Shown: positions 25,728 to 35,063, numbered from the stretch's first letter. The stretch is 64,000 nt of DNA from Actinomycetota bacterium (GCA_019639075.1 JAHBSO010000001.1:248001-312000), one strand, 5' to 3'. A program made the numbers and translations. The notes: generated from the letters alone by a model not told the origin.

Positions 25728-26663
25728 TCAGCCGGTGAAGTCGAGGGGCAGGAGCAGGTCCATCGCCTCGGGCACGTGGCGCAGCTCCAGGGTCTCGATC
25801 TCGCCGAGGTAGTCGCCGTCGACCTGGTAGGGGAACGGCCGGCCGTCGATGGCCCGGATCACCACGTGGTCCACGTCGGCCCGGTAGTGGATGTTGCGGT
25901 CCTTGGCCAGCGAGCCGTCGCCCTTCAGCGCCTTCGCGATGATCCGGCCGAGCCGGTCCATCCGCATCGACCGGACGGTGACGACGGTGAGGCCGTTGTC
26001 GAGGTTCGCCTCGGGGGCGACGTCGAACGGCTTGTTGCCCACGAACGTGTACGGGTTCGTGTTGGCGGCGATCGTGAAGTACCCGTCGGTGACCAGGTCG
26101 CCGTCGTCGAACCGCAGCGTGAAGTGCGGGTGCTTCGTGTCGTAGTGCTTCAGCAGGGTGGTGACGCCGGCGTACATGAAGAGGGGGTGGCCGGCCCACC
26201 GCTTCAGGCCCGAGCGCTTCTCCACCTGCTCGACCAGCGCGGCGTCGTAGCCGATGCCCACGTGGAAGCAGTAGTAGCGACCGTTGACCGTGCCGAGCCC
26301 GACCCGCCGGATCGATCGGGCCTCCATGGCCTCCAGCAGGTCTGCGGTGGCCTCGATCGGGTCGTTGGGGAGGCCGATGGTTCGGGCGAACACGTTGGTG
26401 GACCCACCGGGCAGGACCCCGAGCGCGGTGTCGGTGCCGACGAGGCCGTTCGCGGTCTCGTTGACCGTGCCGTCGCCGCCGAGGCAGACGACGACGTCGA
26501 CGCCGTCGGCCGCCGCGTTCTGGGCCAGGCGGGTGGCGTGGCCCCGCCGGCTGGTCTCGGCCAACTCGACGTCGTGGTCACCCGCGAGCGCCTTGCGGAT
26601 CACGACGCGCGTGCGGGCGGTGACCGACGAGGAGAACGGGTTGACGAGCAGGAGGACCTTCAC
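25728..26663 (-). CDS. diacylglycerol/lipid kinase family protein
   Basis: A 311-residue cytosolic lipid kinase of the DAGK/YegS family. It starts with the strand MKVLLLVNPFSS, then contains the nucleotide-binding motif CLGGDGTVNETANGL and PGGSTNVFAR, both diagnostic, and the C-terminal sandwich with FPYQVDGDYLGE. It probably phosphorylates diacylglycerol or another polyol lipid; the exact acceptor is unknown. GTG 26663 is supported by TACCGT at 26672-26677 on the minus strand. It is divergent from the lipase lipoprotein gene. Confidence 0.9.
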   Translation of the reverse strand: MKVLLLVNPFSSSVTARTRVVIRKALAGDHDVELAETSRRGHATRLAQNAAADGVDVVVCLGGDGTVNETANGLVGTDTALGVLPGGSTNVFARTIGLPNDPIEATADLLEAMEARSIRRVGLGTVNGRYYCFHVGIGYDAALVEQVEKRSGLKRWAGHPLFMYAGVTTLLKHYDTKHPHFTLRFDDGDLVTDGYFTIAANTNPYTFVGNKPFDVAPEANLDNGLTVVTVRSMRMDRLGRIIAKALKGDGSLAKDRNIHYRADVDHVVIRAIDGRPFPYQVDGDYLGEIETLELRHVPEAMDLLLPLDFTG

Positions 26664-26767
26664 CGGCGACGACGGTAGGCGCGAGGGCCCGGGCACGACG
26701 AGGCGTCGGGTGCGTGGCAAGCTCTCCTGACACCGGTCCGACGCCGAGTGGGGGAGTCGAGGGGTCC

Positions 26768-27565
26768 ATGTCGTCGCGAGCACGTCCACGTCGCCTGATC
26801 GTCGCCGTCGCGCTCGCGGCCGCGGCGATCCTCGCCGCCTCCGGTCTCACGGGCTGTCGCCCGGCCGAGGCGCGCGACCGGGTGATCCTGATGCTGCACG
26901 GCTGGAACGCGTTCGGTGCCGGGTCGAACTGCGCGTCGAACTTCGGGCCGCTCGAGTCGTCGCTGCAGGCGCAGGGCTTCACCGGTGACATCGTCACGGT
27001 CGCCTTCTACGACTCCGACACCAACTGCGACGTCGACCTGGCCGACTACGGCTCCATCTCCAACAGCACGTCGTGGCGCGACCTCTCGAAGGTCTTCTCG
27101 AACTTCGTGTACGACACCTACACCTCCCAGGGCGTGATCGTCGACGTGCTCGGCCACTCCATGGGGGGCCTCATCATCCGGGGCGCGGTGCTCGGCTCCA
27201 GCCGCGGCGAGGCTGGTTTCTCGCCGCCCCTGAAGGTCGAGGACGGCGTCACCCTCGCCGCTCCCCACGACGGGGCCGCGTGGTACTCGAGCTTCTGCCT
27301 GTGGGGCCAGTGCGCGGGCCTCAAGCCCGGTGCGGCGGACCTGACGTGGCTCCAGGAGGTCGGTGACCCGCAGGGAGCGAACGGTACCGAGTGGACGGCC
27401 TACGGGTCGTCGTCGGACGGCGTCGTGCCCCTCGATTCGGCGCTGGACATGGAGTTGCCGCCCGAGCGCCTCGTCGCGCTCAGCGGCATCGGCCACAGCG
27501 ACTACATGGACGACGCCACCGTGCAGGGGCTGATCGGCGAGTCGCTCGCCCGCGTCGACGTCTGA
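26768..27565 (+). CDS. lipoprotein lipase-like alpha/beta hydrolase
   Basis: A 265-residue secreted lipoprotein. The signal peptide (RPRRLIVAVALAAAAILAAS) ends in the lipobox LTGC. The mature protein shows an alpha/beta-hydrolase fold: oxyanion region LMLHGWNAFG, nucleophile elbow GHSMGG, a late Asp in SSDGVVPLDSA and His in GIGHSDYMDD. This matches bacterial triacylglycerol lipases of the LipA/EstA type. Several cysteines (SNCASN, TNCDVD, FCLWGQC) could form disulfides. The ATG at 26768 begins directly before the signal peptide. Confidence 0.88.
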   Translation: MSSRARPRRLIVAVALAAAAILAASGLTGCRPAEARDRVILMLHGWNAFGAGSNCASNFGPLESSLQAQGFTGDIVTVAFYDSDTNCDVDLADYGSISNSTSWRDLSKVFSNFVYDTYTSQGVIVDVLGHSMGGLIIRGAVLGSSRGEAGFSPPLKVEDGVTLAAPHDGAAWYSSFCLWGQCAGLKPGAADLTWLQEVGDPQGANGTEWTAYGSSSDGVVPLDSALDMELPPERLVALSGIGHSDYMDDATVQGLIGESLARVDV

Positions 27566-27616
27566 TCCCGCCGTCCGGGGGTTCCCTGCACGGCTGCCGC
27601 TCGCGGGCCACCATGG

Positions 27617-28489
27617 GTGGCGATGCTCCCGCTCCTCGCCGCCGATGACGAGGCGATCGTCGACACGTCCCGCCTCGACACGATCGACTGGGTCTGGGCG
27701 GGCGTCATCCTCGTCCTCGCCATCGCCCTCTCGGTGGTGGCCAGGCGCCTGGCGGGCCGCATCGTCGAGCGGGCCGGCGGCCGACCGGCGCTCGGGCGGG
27801 TGCTCGGCCGCGTCGTCGCCGCGATCATCGTCACGATCGGTCTGGTGTCGGCGGTCGGCGAGCTCGGCCTGCGGGTCGGGCCGGTCCTCGGCGCGCTCGG
27901 CATCGGCGGCGTCGCGCTCGCCTTCGCCCTCCAGGACATCCTCTCGAACCTCGTCGCCGGCATCATCCTTCAGCTCCGGAACCAGTTCCGGATCGGGGAC
28001 CAGGTGACGACCAACGACTTCGACGGCACCGTGCGGGACATCACCATGCGGACGGTCGTCCTCGACACCTTCGCCGGGGAACGGGTCGTGCTGCCGTCGT
28101 CGCTCGTCCTGCAGAGTCCGCTCGTCAACCACACCGCGTTCGACGTCCGACGCAGCACGGTGCGCGTGGGCGTCGACTACGGCACGGACCCCGACGTCGC
28201 GGCCGAGGTCCTGCGCCGGGCGGTGACGGGCGTCGACGGGGTCGTCGACGCACCGCCGGTCGCGGTGTGGGCCGACACGTTCGGCGAATCGTCGGTCGAG
28301 CTGGCCGTGATGTTCTGGCACGCGTCGCGCGAGGCCGACGAGTGGGAGGTCCGCCACCGCGTCGTCGTCGCCGTCCACCGGGGTCTCGCGGCCGCCGACA
28401 TCACCATCCCGTTCCCCCAGCGGACCGTGCACCTCCCGTCCCGCGACCCCTCGACGGTCCCGACCGACCAGGGTGCTACCGACGGGTAA
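27617..28489 (+). CDS. mechanosensitive channel MscS family
   Basis: A 290-residue small-conductance mechanosensitive channel. It has three membrane helices (about 25-43, 66-83 and 90-116), the pore-lining TM3 with GIGGVALAFALQDILSNLVAGI, and the MscS beta domain (FRIGDQVTTNDFDGTVRDITMRT). The C-terminal alpha/beta vestibule is present but short. It protects the cell from sudden drops in osmolarity. Starts at GTG 27617 or ATG 27623 are equally possible. Confidence 0.92.
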   Translation: MAMLPLLAADDEAIVDTSRLDTIDWVWAGVILVLAIALSVVARRLAGRIVERAGGRPALGRVLGRVVAAIIVTIGLVSAVGELGLRVGPVLGALGIGGVALAFALQDILSNLVAGIILQLRNQFRIGDQVTTNDFDGTVRDITMRTVVLDTFAGERVVLPSSLVLQSPLVNHTAFDVRRSTVRVGVDYGTDPDVAAEVLRRAVTGVDGVVDAPPVAVWADTFGESSVELAVMFWHASREADEWEVRHRVVVAVHRGLAAADITIPFPQRTVHLPSRDPSTVPTDQGATDG

Positions 28490-28540
28490 CCGGCGGTCGA
28501 CCTGCCGGGCGCTCGGCGTCCGGCGACCCGGTCGGTCGAT

Positions 28541-28569
28541 TTGGTCGACGGGACCGCGGCGTACAGAAT
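28541..28569 (+). promoter_or_regulatory. candidate leaderless promoter of etfBA
   Basis: TTGGTC at 28541-28546 and CAGAAT at 28564-28569 are separated by 17 bp. The -10 element ends seven bases before the etfB ATG, so the transcript should begin at or next to the A of that ATG. No Shine-Dalgarno sequence is present. Confidence 0.5.
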
Positions 28570-28576
28570 CGCAACC

Positions 28577-29356
28577 ATGAACGTGGTCGTCTGTGTCAAG
28601 CAGATCCCGGATCCCGCCGACCCCGGCGCGCTGAACCCGGATCACACCCTCAAGCGCGATGGAAAGCTCATCCTCGACGAGTCCGACTCGTACGGCGTCG
28701 AGATGGCCCTCCAGCTCGTCGACAAGGCCGGCGGCGGCGAGGTCACCCTCGTCTCCATGGCCCCCAACGGCGAGGTCTCCGGTCTGCGCACCGCCCTCGC
28801 GATGGGTGCCGCCAAGGCCATCCTCGTGAGCGACGACGCCCTCGCCGGCGCCGGCGCCCTCGACACCGCCAAGGTGCTCGCCGCGGCCATCGGCCGGGCC
28901 GAGGGCACCGACCTCGTCCTCGCCGCCACCGAGTCGTCCGACGGCTACACCGGCACCGTGCCCGAGCAGATCGCGGCGGTCCTCGACCTGCCGTCGATCA
29001 CCTTCGCCAAGTCGGTGGAGATCGCCGACGGCACCGTGAAGGTCCAGCGCCAGACCGAGGCCGGCTACGACGAGTGCGAGTCCCCGCTGCCCGCCGTGGT
29101 GTCGGTGACCGCCGGTGTGGTCGAGCCCCGCTACCCGTCCTTCAAGGGCATCATGGCCGCCAAGTCCAAGCCGGTCGACACCGTCACCGTCGCCGACCTC
29201 GGCATCGATGCCGCCATCGTCGGCTGGGCCGGCGCCGGCCAGGAGATCGTCGACGTGTCCGCCGCCCCCGAGCGCGAGGCCGGCGAGGTCATCGAGGACG
29301 ACGGCGAGTCCCACCTGAAGATCGTCGAGTTCCTCGACGGCCTCAAGGTCCTCTGA
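28577..29356 (+). CDS. etfB: electron transfer flavoprotein beta subunit
   Basis: EtfB pairs with EtfA to carry electrons from acyl-CoA and other dehydrogenases to the membrane quinone pool via ETF:quinone oxidoreductase. The 259-residue protein has the N-terminus MNVVVCVKQIPDPADPG, the signature DESDSYGVEMALQL, and the recognition loop with PAVVSVTAGVVEPRYPSFKG. The size matches the family. ATG 28577 has a promoter but no ribosome binding site directly upstream. It is followed after 29 bp by etfA. Confidence 0.97.
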   Translation: MNVVVCVKQIPDPADPGALNPDHTLKRDGKLILDESDSYGVEMALQLVDKAGGGEVTLVSMAPNGEVSGLRTALAMGAAKAILVSDDALAGAGALDTAKVLAAAIGRAEGTDLVLAATESSDGYTGTVPEQIAAVLDLPSITFAKSVEIADGTVKVQRQTEAGYDECESPLPAVVSVTAGVVEPRYPSFKGIMAAKSKPVDTVTVADLGIDAAIVGWAGAGQEIVDVSAAPEREAGEVIEDDGESHLKIVEFLDGLKVL

Positions 29357-29385
29357 CCCGCCCCGCGACGTAAAGGAACGAAGAC

Positions 29386-30351
29386 ATGGCTCTTTCCAAG
29401 GTGTGGGTCCACGCCGAAGTCACCCCCGACGGCACCGTGGCGCCGATCTCGCTCGAGATCCTCGCCAAGGCCCGTGAGATCGCCGACGTGGTCGAGGTGT
29501 TCACCGGTGGCGACGGCGCCGCCGTCGCCGAGACCGTCGGTGCCCACGGCGCCACCAAGGTCCTCGCCACCGGCGATCTGACCGGCAAGCTCCAGGGCGT
29601 CCACGTGGCTGCCGCGCTCGCGGCCGCCATCGAGGCCCAGGGCGCCCCCGACGCCATCCTCGCCGGCACCACCTACGACGGGCGCGACATCGCCGCCCGC
29701 CTGTCGGTGAAGCTCGACAAGCCGGTGCTCACCAACAACACCGACATCGAGGTCGGCGACGGCATCGTCGTCTCGACCCAGATCTTCGGTGGCACCCAGA
29801 TCGTCAAGACCAAGTTCGCCGCCGGCGGACCGGCGATCGCCCTGTTCCGCCCGAAGTCGTTCGCGGCCGAGGAGTCGGGCGGCGGTGCGGCCGAGGTCGT
29901 CGCGATCGACGTGCCCGACACGGGTGCGGCCGGTGCGGCCAAGCTGCTCAACCGCCACGTCGAGGAGACCACCGGTCCCAAGCTCGACGAGGCGGCCATC
30001 GTCGTCTCCGGCGGCCGTGGCCTCGGCGAGGCCGACAAGTACTCGATGATCGAGGAGCTGGCGAAGCTGGTGAAGGGCGCCCCGGGCGCCTCCCGTGCCA
30101 TCGTCGACGCCGGCTGGGTGCCCTACAGCTACCAGATCGGCCAGACCGGCAAGGTCGTCAAGCCGACCGTGTACATCGCCGCCGGCATCTCCGGCGCGAC
30201 CCAGCACATGGTGGGCATGAAGGGCTCCAAGAACATCATCGCCATCAACAAGGACCCGGAGGCCCCGATCTTCGGGATCGCCGACCTCGGCATCGTGGGC
30301 GACGTCCACAAGGTGCTGCCCAAGCTCATCGAGGCCCTCCAGGCCCGCTGA
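29386..30351 (+). CDS. etfA: electron transfer flavoprotein alpha subunit
   Basis: EtfA binds the FAD of the ETF heterodimer. The 321 residues have a Rossmann-like N-terminal domain and the C-terminal FAD domain with [34 protein letters not shown] and [20 protein letters not shown]. All conserved FAD contacts seem present. ATG 29386 follows AAAGGAACG. It is the second gene of an etfBA operon, which ends with a strong hairpin at 30386-30417. Confidence 0.97.
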   Translation: MALSKVWVHAEVTPDGTVAPISLEILAKAREIADVVEVFTGGDGAAVAETVGAHGATKVLATGDLTGKLQGVHVAAALAAAIEAQGAPDAILAGTTYDGRDIAARLSVKLDKPVLTNNTDIEVGDGIVVSTQIFGGTQIVKTKFAAGGPAIALFRPKSFAAEESGGGAAEVVAIDVPDTGAAGAAKLLNRHVEETTGPKLDEAAIVVSGGRGLGEADKYSMIEELAKLVKGAPGASRAIVDAGWVPYSYQIGQTGKVVKPTVYIAAGISGATQHMVGMKGSKNIIAINKDPEAPIFGIADLGIVGDVHKVLPKLIEALQAR

Positions 30352-30385
30352 GCATCCTGATGGCGCGAGGCAACTCGCACGTGGA

Positions 30386-30417
30386 CGACGGGTCCCGGCT
30401 CCGGCCGGGGCCCGTCG
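30386..30417 (+). terminator. terminator hairpin after etfA
   Basis: A 14-bp stem with one G-U pair (CGACGGGTCCCGGC at 30386-30399 and its partner at 30404-30417) closes a TCCG tetraloop 34 bp after the etfA stop. There is no T-tract. Confidence 0.6.
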
Positions 30418-30433
30418 CCGCGTCGGGACGTCG

Positions 30434-30865
30434 GTGAGGGACACCGGGCGGTTCGGGCGGGGGCGTCGGCGACGCGACCTGCGGTCCTCGGTGGTGAGGG
30501 GCGAGCACGTCGAGGTCGATCTGCGCCTCCGGCGAACGTCCGCCCGCGGCTGGGGCCCGTGGACCGAGGCGATCGTGATCCTCGGTCCGCTGCCCGACAG
30601 CCCCGTGTCGTGGCACGTCGACGACCCGGTCGCGGTCGGCCTGTCGGTCACCAGAGGACCGGTCGACGCCGACTTCGTGGACATCGACCGGATCAACCTG
30701 CGGCCGGTGCGGTTCCGGACCGAAGCGTTCTGGGGGTTGGAGGGCGAGATCATCGTCCTCCACGCCGAGCGGGCCACCACCGAGCTGGCCCTCCCTCCGG
30801 CGCTCACCGAGCCGGTGCACGAGCGACTGGTGGCCCAGCTCCTTCAGACCAACGGCCAGGGGTAG
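30434..30865 (+). CDS. hypothetical protein
   Basis: I do not recognise the family. The 143-residue protein starts at GTG 30434, with a basic N-terminus ([14 protein letters not shown]) and a predicted mixed alpha/beta core ([34 protein letters not shown]). No motif, signal peptide or membrane helix is seen. It follows the etfA terminator. Its end overlaps the end of the convergent SCO1664-family gene by 22 bp, which is unusual in this window and leaves the C-terminus uncertain. Confidence 0.55.
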   Translation: MRDTGRFGRGRRRRDLRSSVVRGEHVEVDLRLRRTSARGWGPWTEAIVILGPLPDSPVSWHVDDPVAVGLSVTRGPVDADFVDIDRINLRPVRFRTEAFWGLEGEIIVLHAERATTELALPPALTEPVHERLVAQLLQTNGQG

Positions 30866-31590
30866 CGGCGGCCGGTCGGGTCGACCGGGAGACGCCCCTC
30901 GGCGAGCAGCGCCCGGGCCCGGGTGGCCAGCGCGTTGCGCTCGAACGGGTCGAGGAGGTCGGCCAGGTCGCGGGGCAGGCCGCACGCGATCCGATCGAGG
31001 TCCTCGGCCAGCTCGGCGGGCAGGGGTTCGCCACCGAAGTCCCAGATCACCGTGCGCAGCTTGAACTCGGCGTGGAACGACAGCCCGTTGTCGATCCCCC
31101 AGAGGTGGCCGGCCTCGTCGGCCAGCACGTGGCCGCCCTTGCGGTCGGTGCTGTTGGCGACGACGTCGAACGCGGCCATGCGCCGGAGCTGGTCGTGGGT
31201 CGCGTCGTCCTCGAGCAGCTCGAAGTAGTGGCGGTCGAAGTCGGCGTCGACGAACCACTGCACCGAGCCGACGCCGAACGGCCCGTCGCGCTCGACCGTC
31301 GGCGGCACGAGGTCCCACCCGAGCGCTCGGGCCAGGCGGTAGGTCGCGACCTCGCGCCGGTAGAGGCCGTCGGGGAAGTCCCACAGGGGTCGCTCACCCC
31401 GGTGGGGCTTGTAGATCGCCCGGCCGAGCGGATCGGCGTCCTCGCCGGCCCCCGGCTCCCGCAGCTCGCAGAGCAGCGTCGCGTTGGAGCTCCACGGCAT
31501 GCGGCCGACCACGTGCAGCTCAGCGGCGAGCAGCAGCGCCTCCTGCTCGACGAGCTCGGGGGTGGGCTCAGTTGAGTCGGGGGCAGGCAT
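30844..31590 (-). CDS. SCO1664 family protein, kinase-like
   Basis: A 248-residue protein of the actinobacterial SCO1664 family, related to HipA/PI3-4 kinase-like folds. Visible patterns are AIYKPHRGERPLWDFPDGLYRREVA at about residue 60 (nucleotide-binding Lys and Glu), then FDVVANSTDRKGGHVL and WGIDNGLSFH, the latter two resembling the catalytic and metal-binding loops of these kinases. The substrate is unknown. Mycobacterial Rv2133c is followed by the same order of neighbours (DUF3090, then a phosphatase). It overlaps the DUF3090 gene by 23 nt. Confidence 0.82.
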   Translation of the reverse strand: MPAPDSTEPTPELVEQEALLLAAELHVVGRMPWSSNATLLCELREPGAGEDADPLGRAIYKPHRGERPLWDFPDGLYRREVATYRLARALGWDLVPPTVERDGPFGVGSVQWFVDADFDRHYFELLEDDATHDQLRRMAAFDVVANSTDRKGGHVLADEAGHLWGIDNGLSFHAEFKLRTVIWDFGGEPLPAELAEDLDRIACGLPRDLADLLDPFERNALATRARALLAEGRLPVDPTGRRYPWPLV

Positions 31591-32083
31591 GGCCGGACGG
31601 GTCGATCGGCTGGCCGCACAGGCGGCAGGTGGGGCGGCTGCCGGAGGCCAGCGCGGTGGCCTGGCCGGCGAACCCGCGGACCTGCGCGGCGGTGAGGTGC
31701 ACGCGCAGCGATCCGGTGCCGGCGGTGGCGGTGGCCTCCTCGTCGTCGATCACCACCTCCTCGAACAGCACGACGATGCGGTCGTCGGACCGGTCGACGC
31801 CGATGCTGATCGAGCCGACGACCCACGACAGCTCGGTCGGGGGCAGTGCCTCGACGGCCTCGACCTCGGCGTCGTCGTCCTCGCCCGAGGGCAGATCGGC
31901 GAGGAGCTTCACGAGGTGGTCGGCGAGGGCCAACACCTGCTGCTTCTCGCACTTCACGTCGACCTCGACGCCGTCGGCGAACACCTGGACGTAGAACACC
32001 CGGGCCCCCGGCTCGCCGATCGCCCCGGCGGTGAACCGGTTGGGCCGGTCGAACTCCCAGGACGGCGAGGTCGGCTCGGTCAC
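31568..32083 (-). CDS. DUF3090 family protein
   Basis: A 171-residue protein of DUF3090 (Rv2134c type). It has a beta-rich core (FTAGAIGEPGARVFYVQVFA, VDVKCEKQQVLALADHLVKL) and ends in a zinc-knuckle-like CRLCGQPIDPSGHACPR. The function is unknown. It is the middle gene of a phosphatase-DUF3090-SCO1664 operon that is conserved across actinobacteria, often near the mycothiol gene mshC. Confidence 0.9.
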   Translation of the reverse strand: MTEPTSPSWEFDRPNRFTAGAIGEPGARVFYVQVFADGVEVDVKCEKQQVLALADHLVKLLADLPSGEDDDAEVEAVEALPPTELSWVVGSISIGVDRSDDRIVVLFEEVVIDDEEATATAGTGSLRVHLTAAQVRGFAGQATALASGSRPTCRLCGQPIDPSGHACPRLN

Positions 32084-32093
32084 GACGATCGCC

Positions 32094-32759
32094 TCACGAC
32101 GGCGCGAGGGCCGACAGGTCGTCGCCGGTCGAGTTCACGGCGAGGACCACCGGACCGCCGGCGGTGACGAGGATCGCGCTCACCGAACAGGGGGAGACGA
32201 CGATGCGCTGGAACAGGTCGAGGTGGGTGCCGAGCGCGTGGGCGACCGCGGCCTTGATCGGATCGGCGTGCGAGACGGCGACGATCGTCTCGCCCGGGTG
32301 CCGGGCGGCAAGGGATTGCAGGGTCGACACGATGCGGAGCTGCATCTCGGCGAAGGACTCGCCGCCGGGGAAGCGGAACCCGCTCGGGTGGCGCTGCACG
32401 GTGCGCCACTCGGGGAGCTTCATGAGGTCCTTCAGCTTGCGGCCGGTCCACTCGCCGAAGTCGGCCTCCAGCAGGCCCCGCTCCCGCTGGACCCGCACGC
32501 CGACGGCCTTGGCGATGGGCGCCGCGGTCTCCCGCGTGCGCTCCAGCGGGGACGCGTAGACGGCCGACACCTTCGACAGCGCCCCGATGCGGGCCGCGAC
32601 GGCCTCGGCCTGGGCGGTGCCCTGCTCGGCCAGGTGCAGGCCCTGCGCCCGGCCGGGCAGCGTCGTGCCCGTGGTGGGCGTCTGCCCGTGCCGCACCAGC
32701 AGGAGCAGCGTGGGCTTCGGTTCGGGGGCGGGCTTCTCGCGTCGACGGGTGGCAGCCAT
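32094..32759 (-). CDS. histidine phosphatase (MSMEG_4193/Rv2135c type)
   Basis: A 221-residue histidine-phosphatase-superfamily enzyme with LLVRHGQTPTTGTTLPGRA (RHG motif), SPLERTRETAAPIA (second Arg), LLEADFGEWTGRKL and the second catalytic His in VAVSHADPIKAAVAH. It leads the operon with the DUF3090 and SCO1664 genes, the same order as Rv2135c-Rv2134c-Rv2133c. ATG 32759 follows TAGCCT at 32770-32775. The physiological substrate is not known. Confidence 0.9.
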   Translation of the reverse strand: MAATRRREKPAPEPKPTLLLLVRHGQTPTTGTTLPGRAQGLHLAEQGTAQAEAVAARIGALSKVSAVYASPLERTRETAAPIAKAVGVRVQRERGLLEADFGEWTGRKLKDLMKLPEWRTVQRHPSGFRFPGGESFAEMQLRIVSTLQSLAARHPGETIVAVSHADPIKAAVAHALGTHLDLFQRIVVSPCSVSAILVTAGGPVVLAVNSTGDDLSALAPS

Positions 32760-32817
32760 GAGCGGCGTCAGGCTACCGGCGCCCGGGGTCGGTCGGACGC
32801 GGCGGTACCGTTCGGGC

Positions 32818-33480
32818 GTGGACGACCTGGCGACCGTGGAGGACGACGTGATCGCGTGCCGGGCCTGTCCCCGGCTGGTCGACTGGCGCGAGCAGGTCGG
32901 TCGGGAGAAGCGGGCGGCCTACCGGGACGAGGAGTACTGGGCCCGGCCGGTGCCGGGCTTCGGTGACCCGGCGGCCCGGCTCGTCGTCGTCGGCCTGGCG
33001 CCCGCGGCCCACGGGGCGAACCGGACCGGGCGCATGTTCACCGGGGACCGCTCGGGCGACGTCCTCTACGCCGCGCTGCACCGCGCCGGGTATGCGAGCC
33101 AGCCGACGAGCGTCGCCCGGGACGACGGGCAGGTGCTGACCGGAGCGTGGATCACCGCGCCGGTCCGCTGTGCGCCCCCGGCCAACAAGCCGACCCCGGC
33201 CGAGCGCGACGCGTGCGGGCCCTTCCTCGCCCGCGAGCTCGCCCTGCTGACCGAGGCCCGGGTGTTCATGGTGCTCGGCGGCTTCGGGTACCAGGCGCTC
33301 GCCCGGTTCCTGGGCGTTCGGCCCCGCCCGGCCTTCGGTCACGGCGTCGAGGTGCCGCTCGACGACGGGCGCACGATCCTGTGCAGCTACCACGTGAGCC
33401 AGCAGAACACCTTCACGGGTCGGCTGACCCCGGCGATGCTCGACGACGTGCTCCGCCGGGCTCGCGAGCTCAGCGGCTGA
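32818..33480 (+). CDS. udgB: type 5 uracil-DNA glycosylase, Fe-S
   Basis: UdgB removes uracil and other damaged bases from DNA. The 220-residue protein has the cluster cysteines Cys14, Cys17, Cys118 and Cys133 (CRACPRLVDWR, VRCAPPANKPTPAERDAC), motif A GLAPAAHGANRTGRMFTGD and the late His192 in CSYHVSQQNTFTGRL. All are family hallmarks. GTG 32818 is chosen because TACCGT lies at 32806-32811, with no ribosome binding site before it. It overlaps the end of the convergent membrane-protein gene by 11 nt. Confidence 0.93.
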   Translation: MDDLATVEDDVIACRACPRLVDWREQVGREKRAAYRDEEYWARPVPGFGDPAARLVVVGLAPAAHGANRTGRMFTGDRSGDVLYAALHRAGYASQPTSVARDDGQVLTGAWITAPVRCAPPANKPTPAERDACGPFLARELALLTEARVFMVLGGFGYQALARFLGVRPRPAFGHGVEVPLDDGRTILCSYHVSQQNTFTGRLTPAMLDDVLRRARELSG

Positions 33481-34960
33481 GCGGGCCCTCGGGGTCCGCG
33501 TCGGGTCGCAGCGGCCAGGCGGGCGGCGCGCCGTCGCGCCGGACCTCGGGGTCGGTCGGTTGTTGGATCGGCGGTTGTTGGACGGGCGGTTGTTGGACGG
33601 GCGGTTGTTGGACGGGCGGTTGTTGGACGGGCGGTTGTTGGATCGGCGGCTGGGGGGTGGGTGCGGGCGTCTGCCAGGGCGACGGGCCCGTCGGGAGCGC
33701 GGCCCCCGGGGCGGGCTGGGGCGCGGTCCAGGTGTGGGGTCCGGTCGGCGGCGGTCCACCGGGGTTGACCGCGAGCGGGCTCGTCGGTGTCTGGCCCGAT
33801 CCGGGGCCCGGTTCGATCGCGTAGAGCACCGCGACGAGCGCGAGCCCGAGGACGAGGAGCGCGGCGCCGTAGGCGGCGCGGTTGTCGCCGGCGATGTGGC
33901 CGACGATCAGGTCGATCCCGACGGCCACGGCGAGGACCCCGACCCACGAGGTGAAGCGTCGGCGACCGGCGGTGCCGATGTAGATCCCCGCCGCGCCGAG
34001 CACGATGGCGAGGACCCCGGAGCCGATCTCCTCGAGGTCGTTGGCGAGGAACACGACGGCGAGGAACAGGATCGGGATGGCCGCGACCAGGCATGGCGTC
34101 GCCATGCGGCCGTCGCCGGTCCGGTCCCGCCACGCGGCGAGGACGAGGTACAGCGCGCCGAAGATCAGGGAGACGACGCCCAGCTTCGTCAGGGTGGCAT
34201 CACCGTCGAACCCCGACGGGTACCCCAGGTCGTACTGGTCGTCGTAGGAGAAGTCGTCGTCGAACTGCGACGGGTCCGAGAAGGTGAAGTCGTCACCGGA
34301 GGTGCTGTCGAACGAACCGTCGGTGGAGAACTCGAAGGTGCCGTCGGAGGTCCCGGACGGGAAGAACTCCTGGGTGCTGCTCTCGAACGAGTCCGACAGC
34401 GCGCCGAGCGGCTCGTCGACGACCTGCACGACGGCGAGGAGCCAGAGGGCGAGCAGCGCGGCGCCGAGGTAGAGCGCGTACCGCCGGCCGGGGCCGAAGA
34501 CGTAGGCGACCAGCCAGAGCAGCGCGAGGACCGCGAGGACCCCGCTCATGGTGGTCGTGAAGTCGCCGGTGGTGTCGAACGACGGGTCGGCGGGATCGAT
34601 GAAGAGCTGGCCCACGAGCGGGACGAGCCCGACGGCGCTGAGGCCGAGGCCGGCCGATGCCATGCGCCGCCCCTTCGCCAGCCACACGACCGCGAGGCCG
34701 ATGACCTCGAACCCGAGCGCCAGCGCGATGCCGGTGGCGCGGCGGTTGTCGCCGTCGAGCTCGGCGAGCAGCGCGTCGAGCGAGAAGATCAGGAGGATCG
34801 CCGCGATCCCGCCGCCGAGCGACGCGATCGCCGGGAGCGGACGGTCGAGGTCGCTCGTCCGATCGATCGTGGTGCTCGCCACCGGCGGGCGCTCGGCCGG
34901 TGGTGGGGTCGGGGTCGACGGGCTCCACGGCGCCGCCGGTCCCGGTTGCTGCTGGTCCAT
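33470..34960 (-). CDS. hypothetical multi-pass membrane protein with Pro/Gln repeats
   Basis: I do not recognise the family. The 496-residue protein has a short Pro-rich N-terminus, about 10 membrane helices in two groups separated by an acidic, Ser/Asp/Phe-rich external segment (about residues 183-240), and a proline-rich C-terminal tail with six PPVQQ/PPIQQ repeats. It may be an actinobacterial envelope or scaffold protein. ATG 34960 follows GAGAGGGG. The tail repeats come from a 15-bp DNA repeat (listed separately). Confidence 0.7.
   Translation of the reverse strand: MDQQQPGPAAPWSPSTPTPPPAERPPVASTTIDRTSDLDRPLPAIASLGGGIAAILLIFSLDALLAELDGDNRRATGIALALGFEVIGLAVVWLAKGRRMASAGLGLSAVGLVPLVGQLFIDPADPSFDTTGDFTTTMSGVLAVLALLWLVAYVFGPGRRYALYLGAALLALWLLAVVQVVDEPLGALSDSFESSTQEFFPSGTSDGTFEFSTDGSFDSTSGDDFTFSDPSQFDDDFSYDDQYDLGYPSGFDGDATLTKLGVVSLIFGALYLVLAAWRDRTGDGRMATPCLVAAIPILFLAVVFLANDLEEIGSGVLAIVLGAAGIYIGTAGRRRFTSWVGVLAVAVGIDLIVGHIAGDNRAAYGAALLVLGLALVAVLYAIEPGPGSGQTPTSPLAVNPGGPPPTGPHTWTAPQPAPGAALPTGPSPWQTPAPTPQPPIQQPPVQQPPVQQPPVQQPPVQQPPIQQPTDPEVRRDGAPPAWPLRPDADPEGPLSR
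33557..33646. repeat. tandem repeat, six 15-bp units
   Basis: Six contiguous 15-bp units (cggttgttggacggg, with gatcgg at both end units) lie in frame in the C-terminal part of the membrane-protein gene and encode PPVQQ or PPIQQ. The units are nearly identical at DNA level, so the number is likely to vary between strains. Confidence 0.9.
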
Positions 34961-35063
34961 GGGGGTTCCCCTCTCGCCTTCGAACCGCTCGCGGATCGTA
35001 GGCGTGCGGACGGGTGTGGCCGCGGACCGGTACGGTCGGGCTCCCCCGGCCGATGGAGCCCCG

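Noticed and set aside
33557..33646. Possible CRISPR-like array
   Set aside because: The units are 15 bp, directly adjacent, without spacers and in frame with a coding sequence, so this is a coding tandem repeat.
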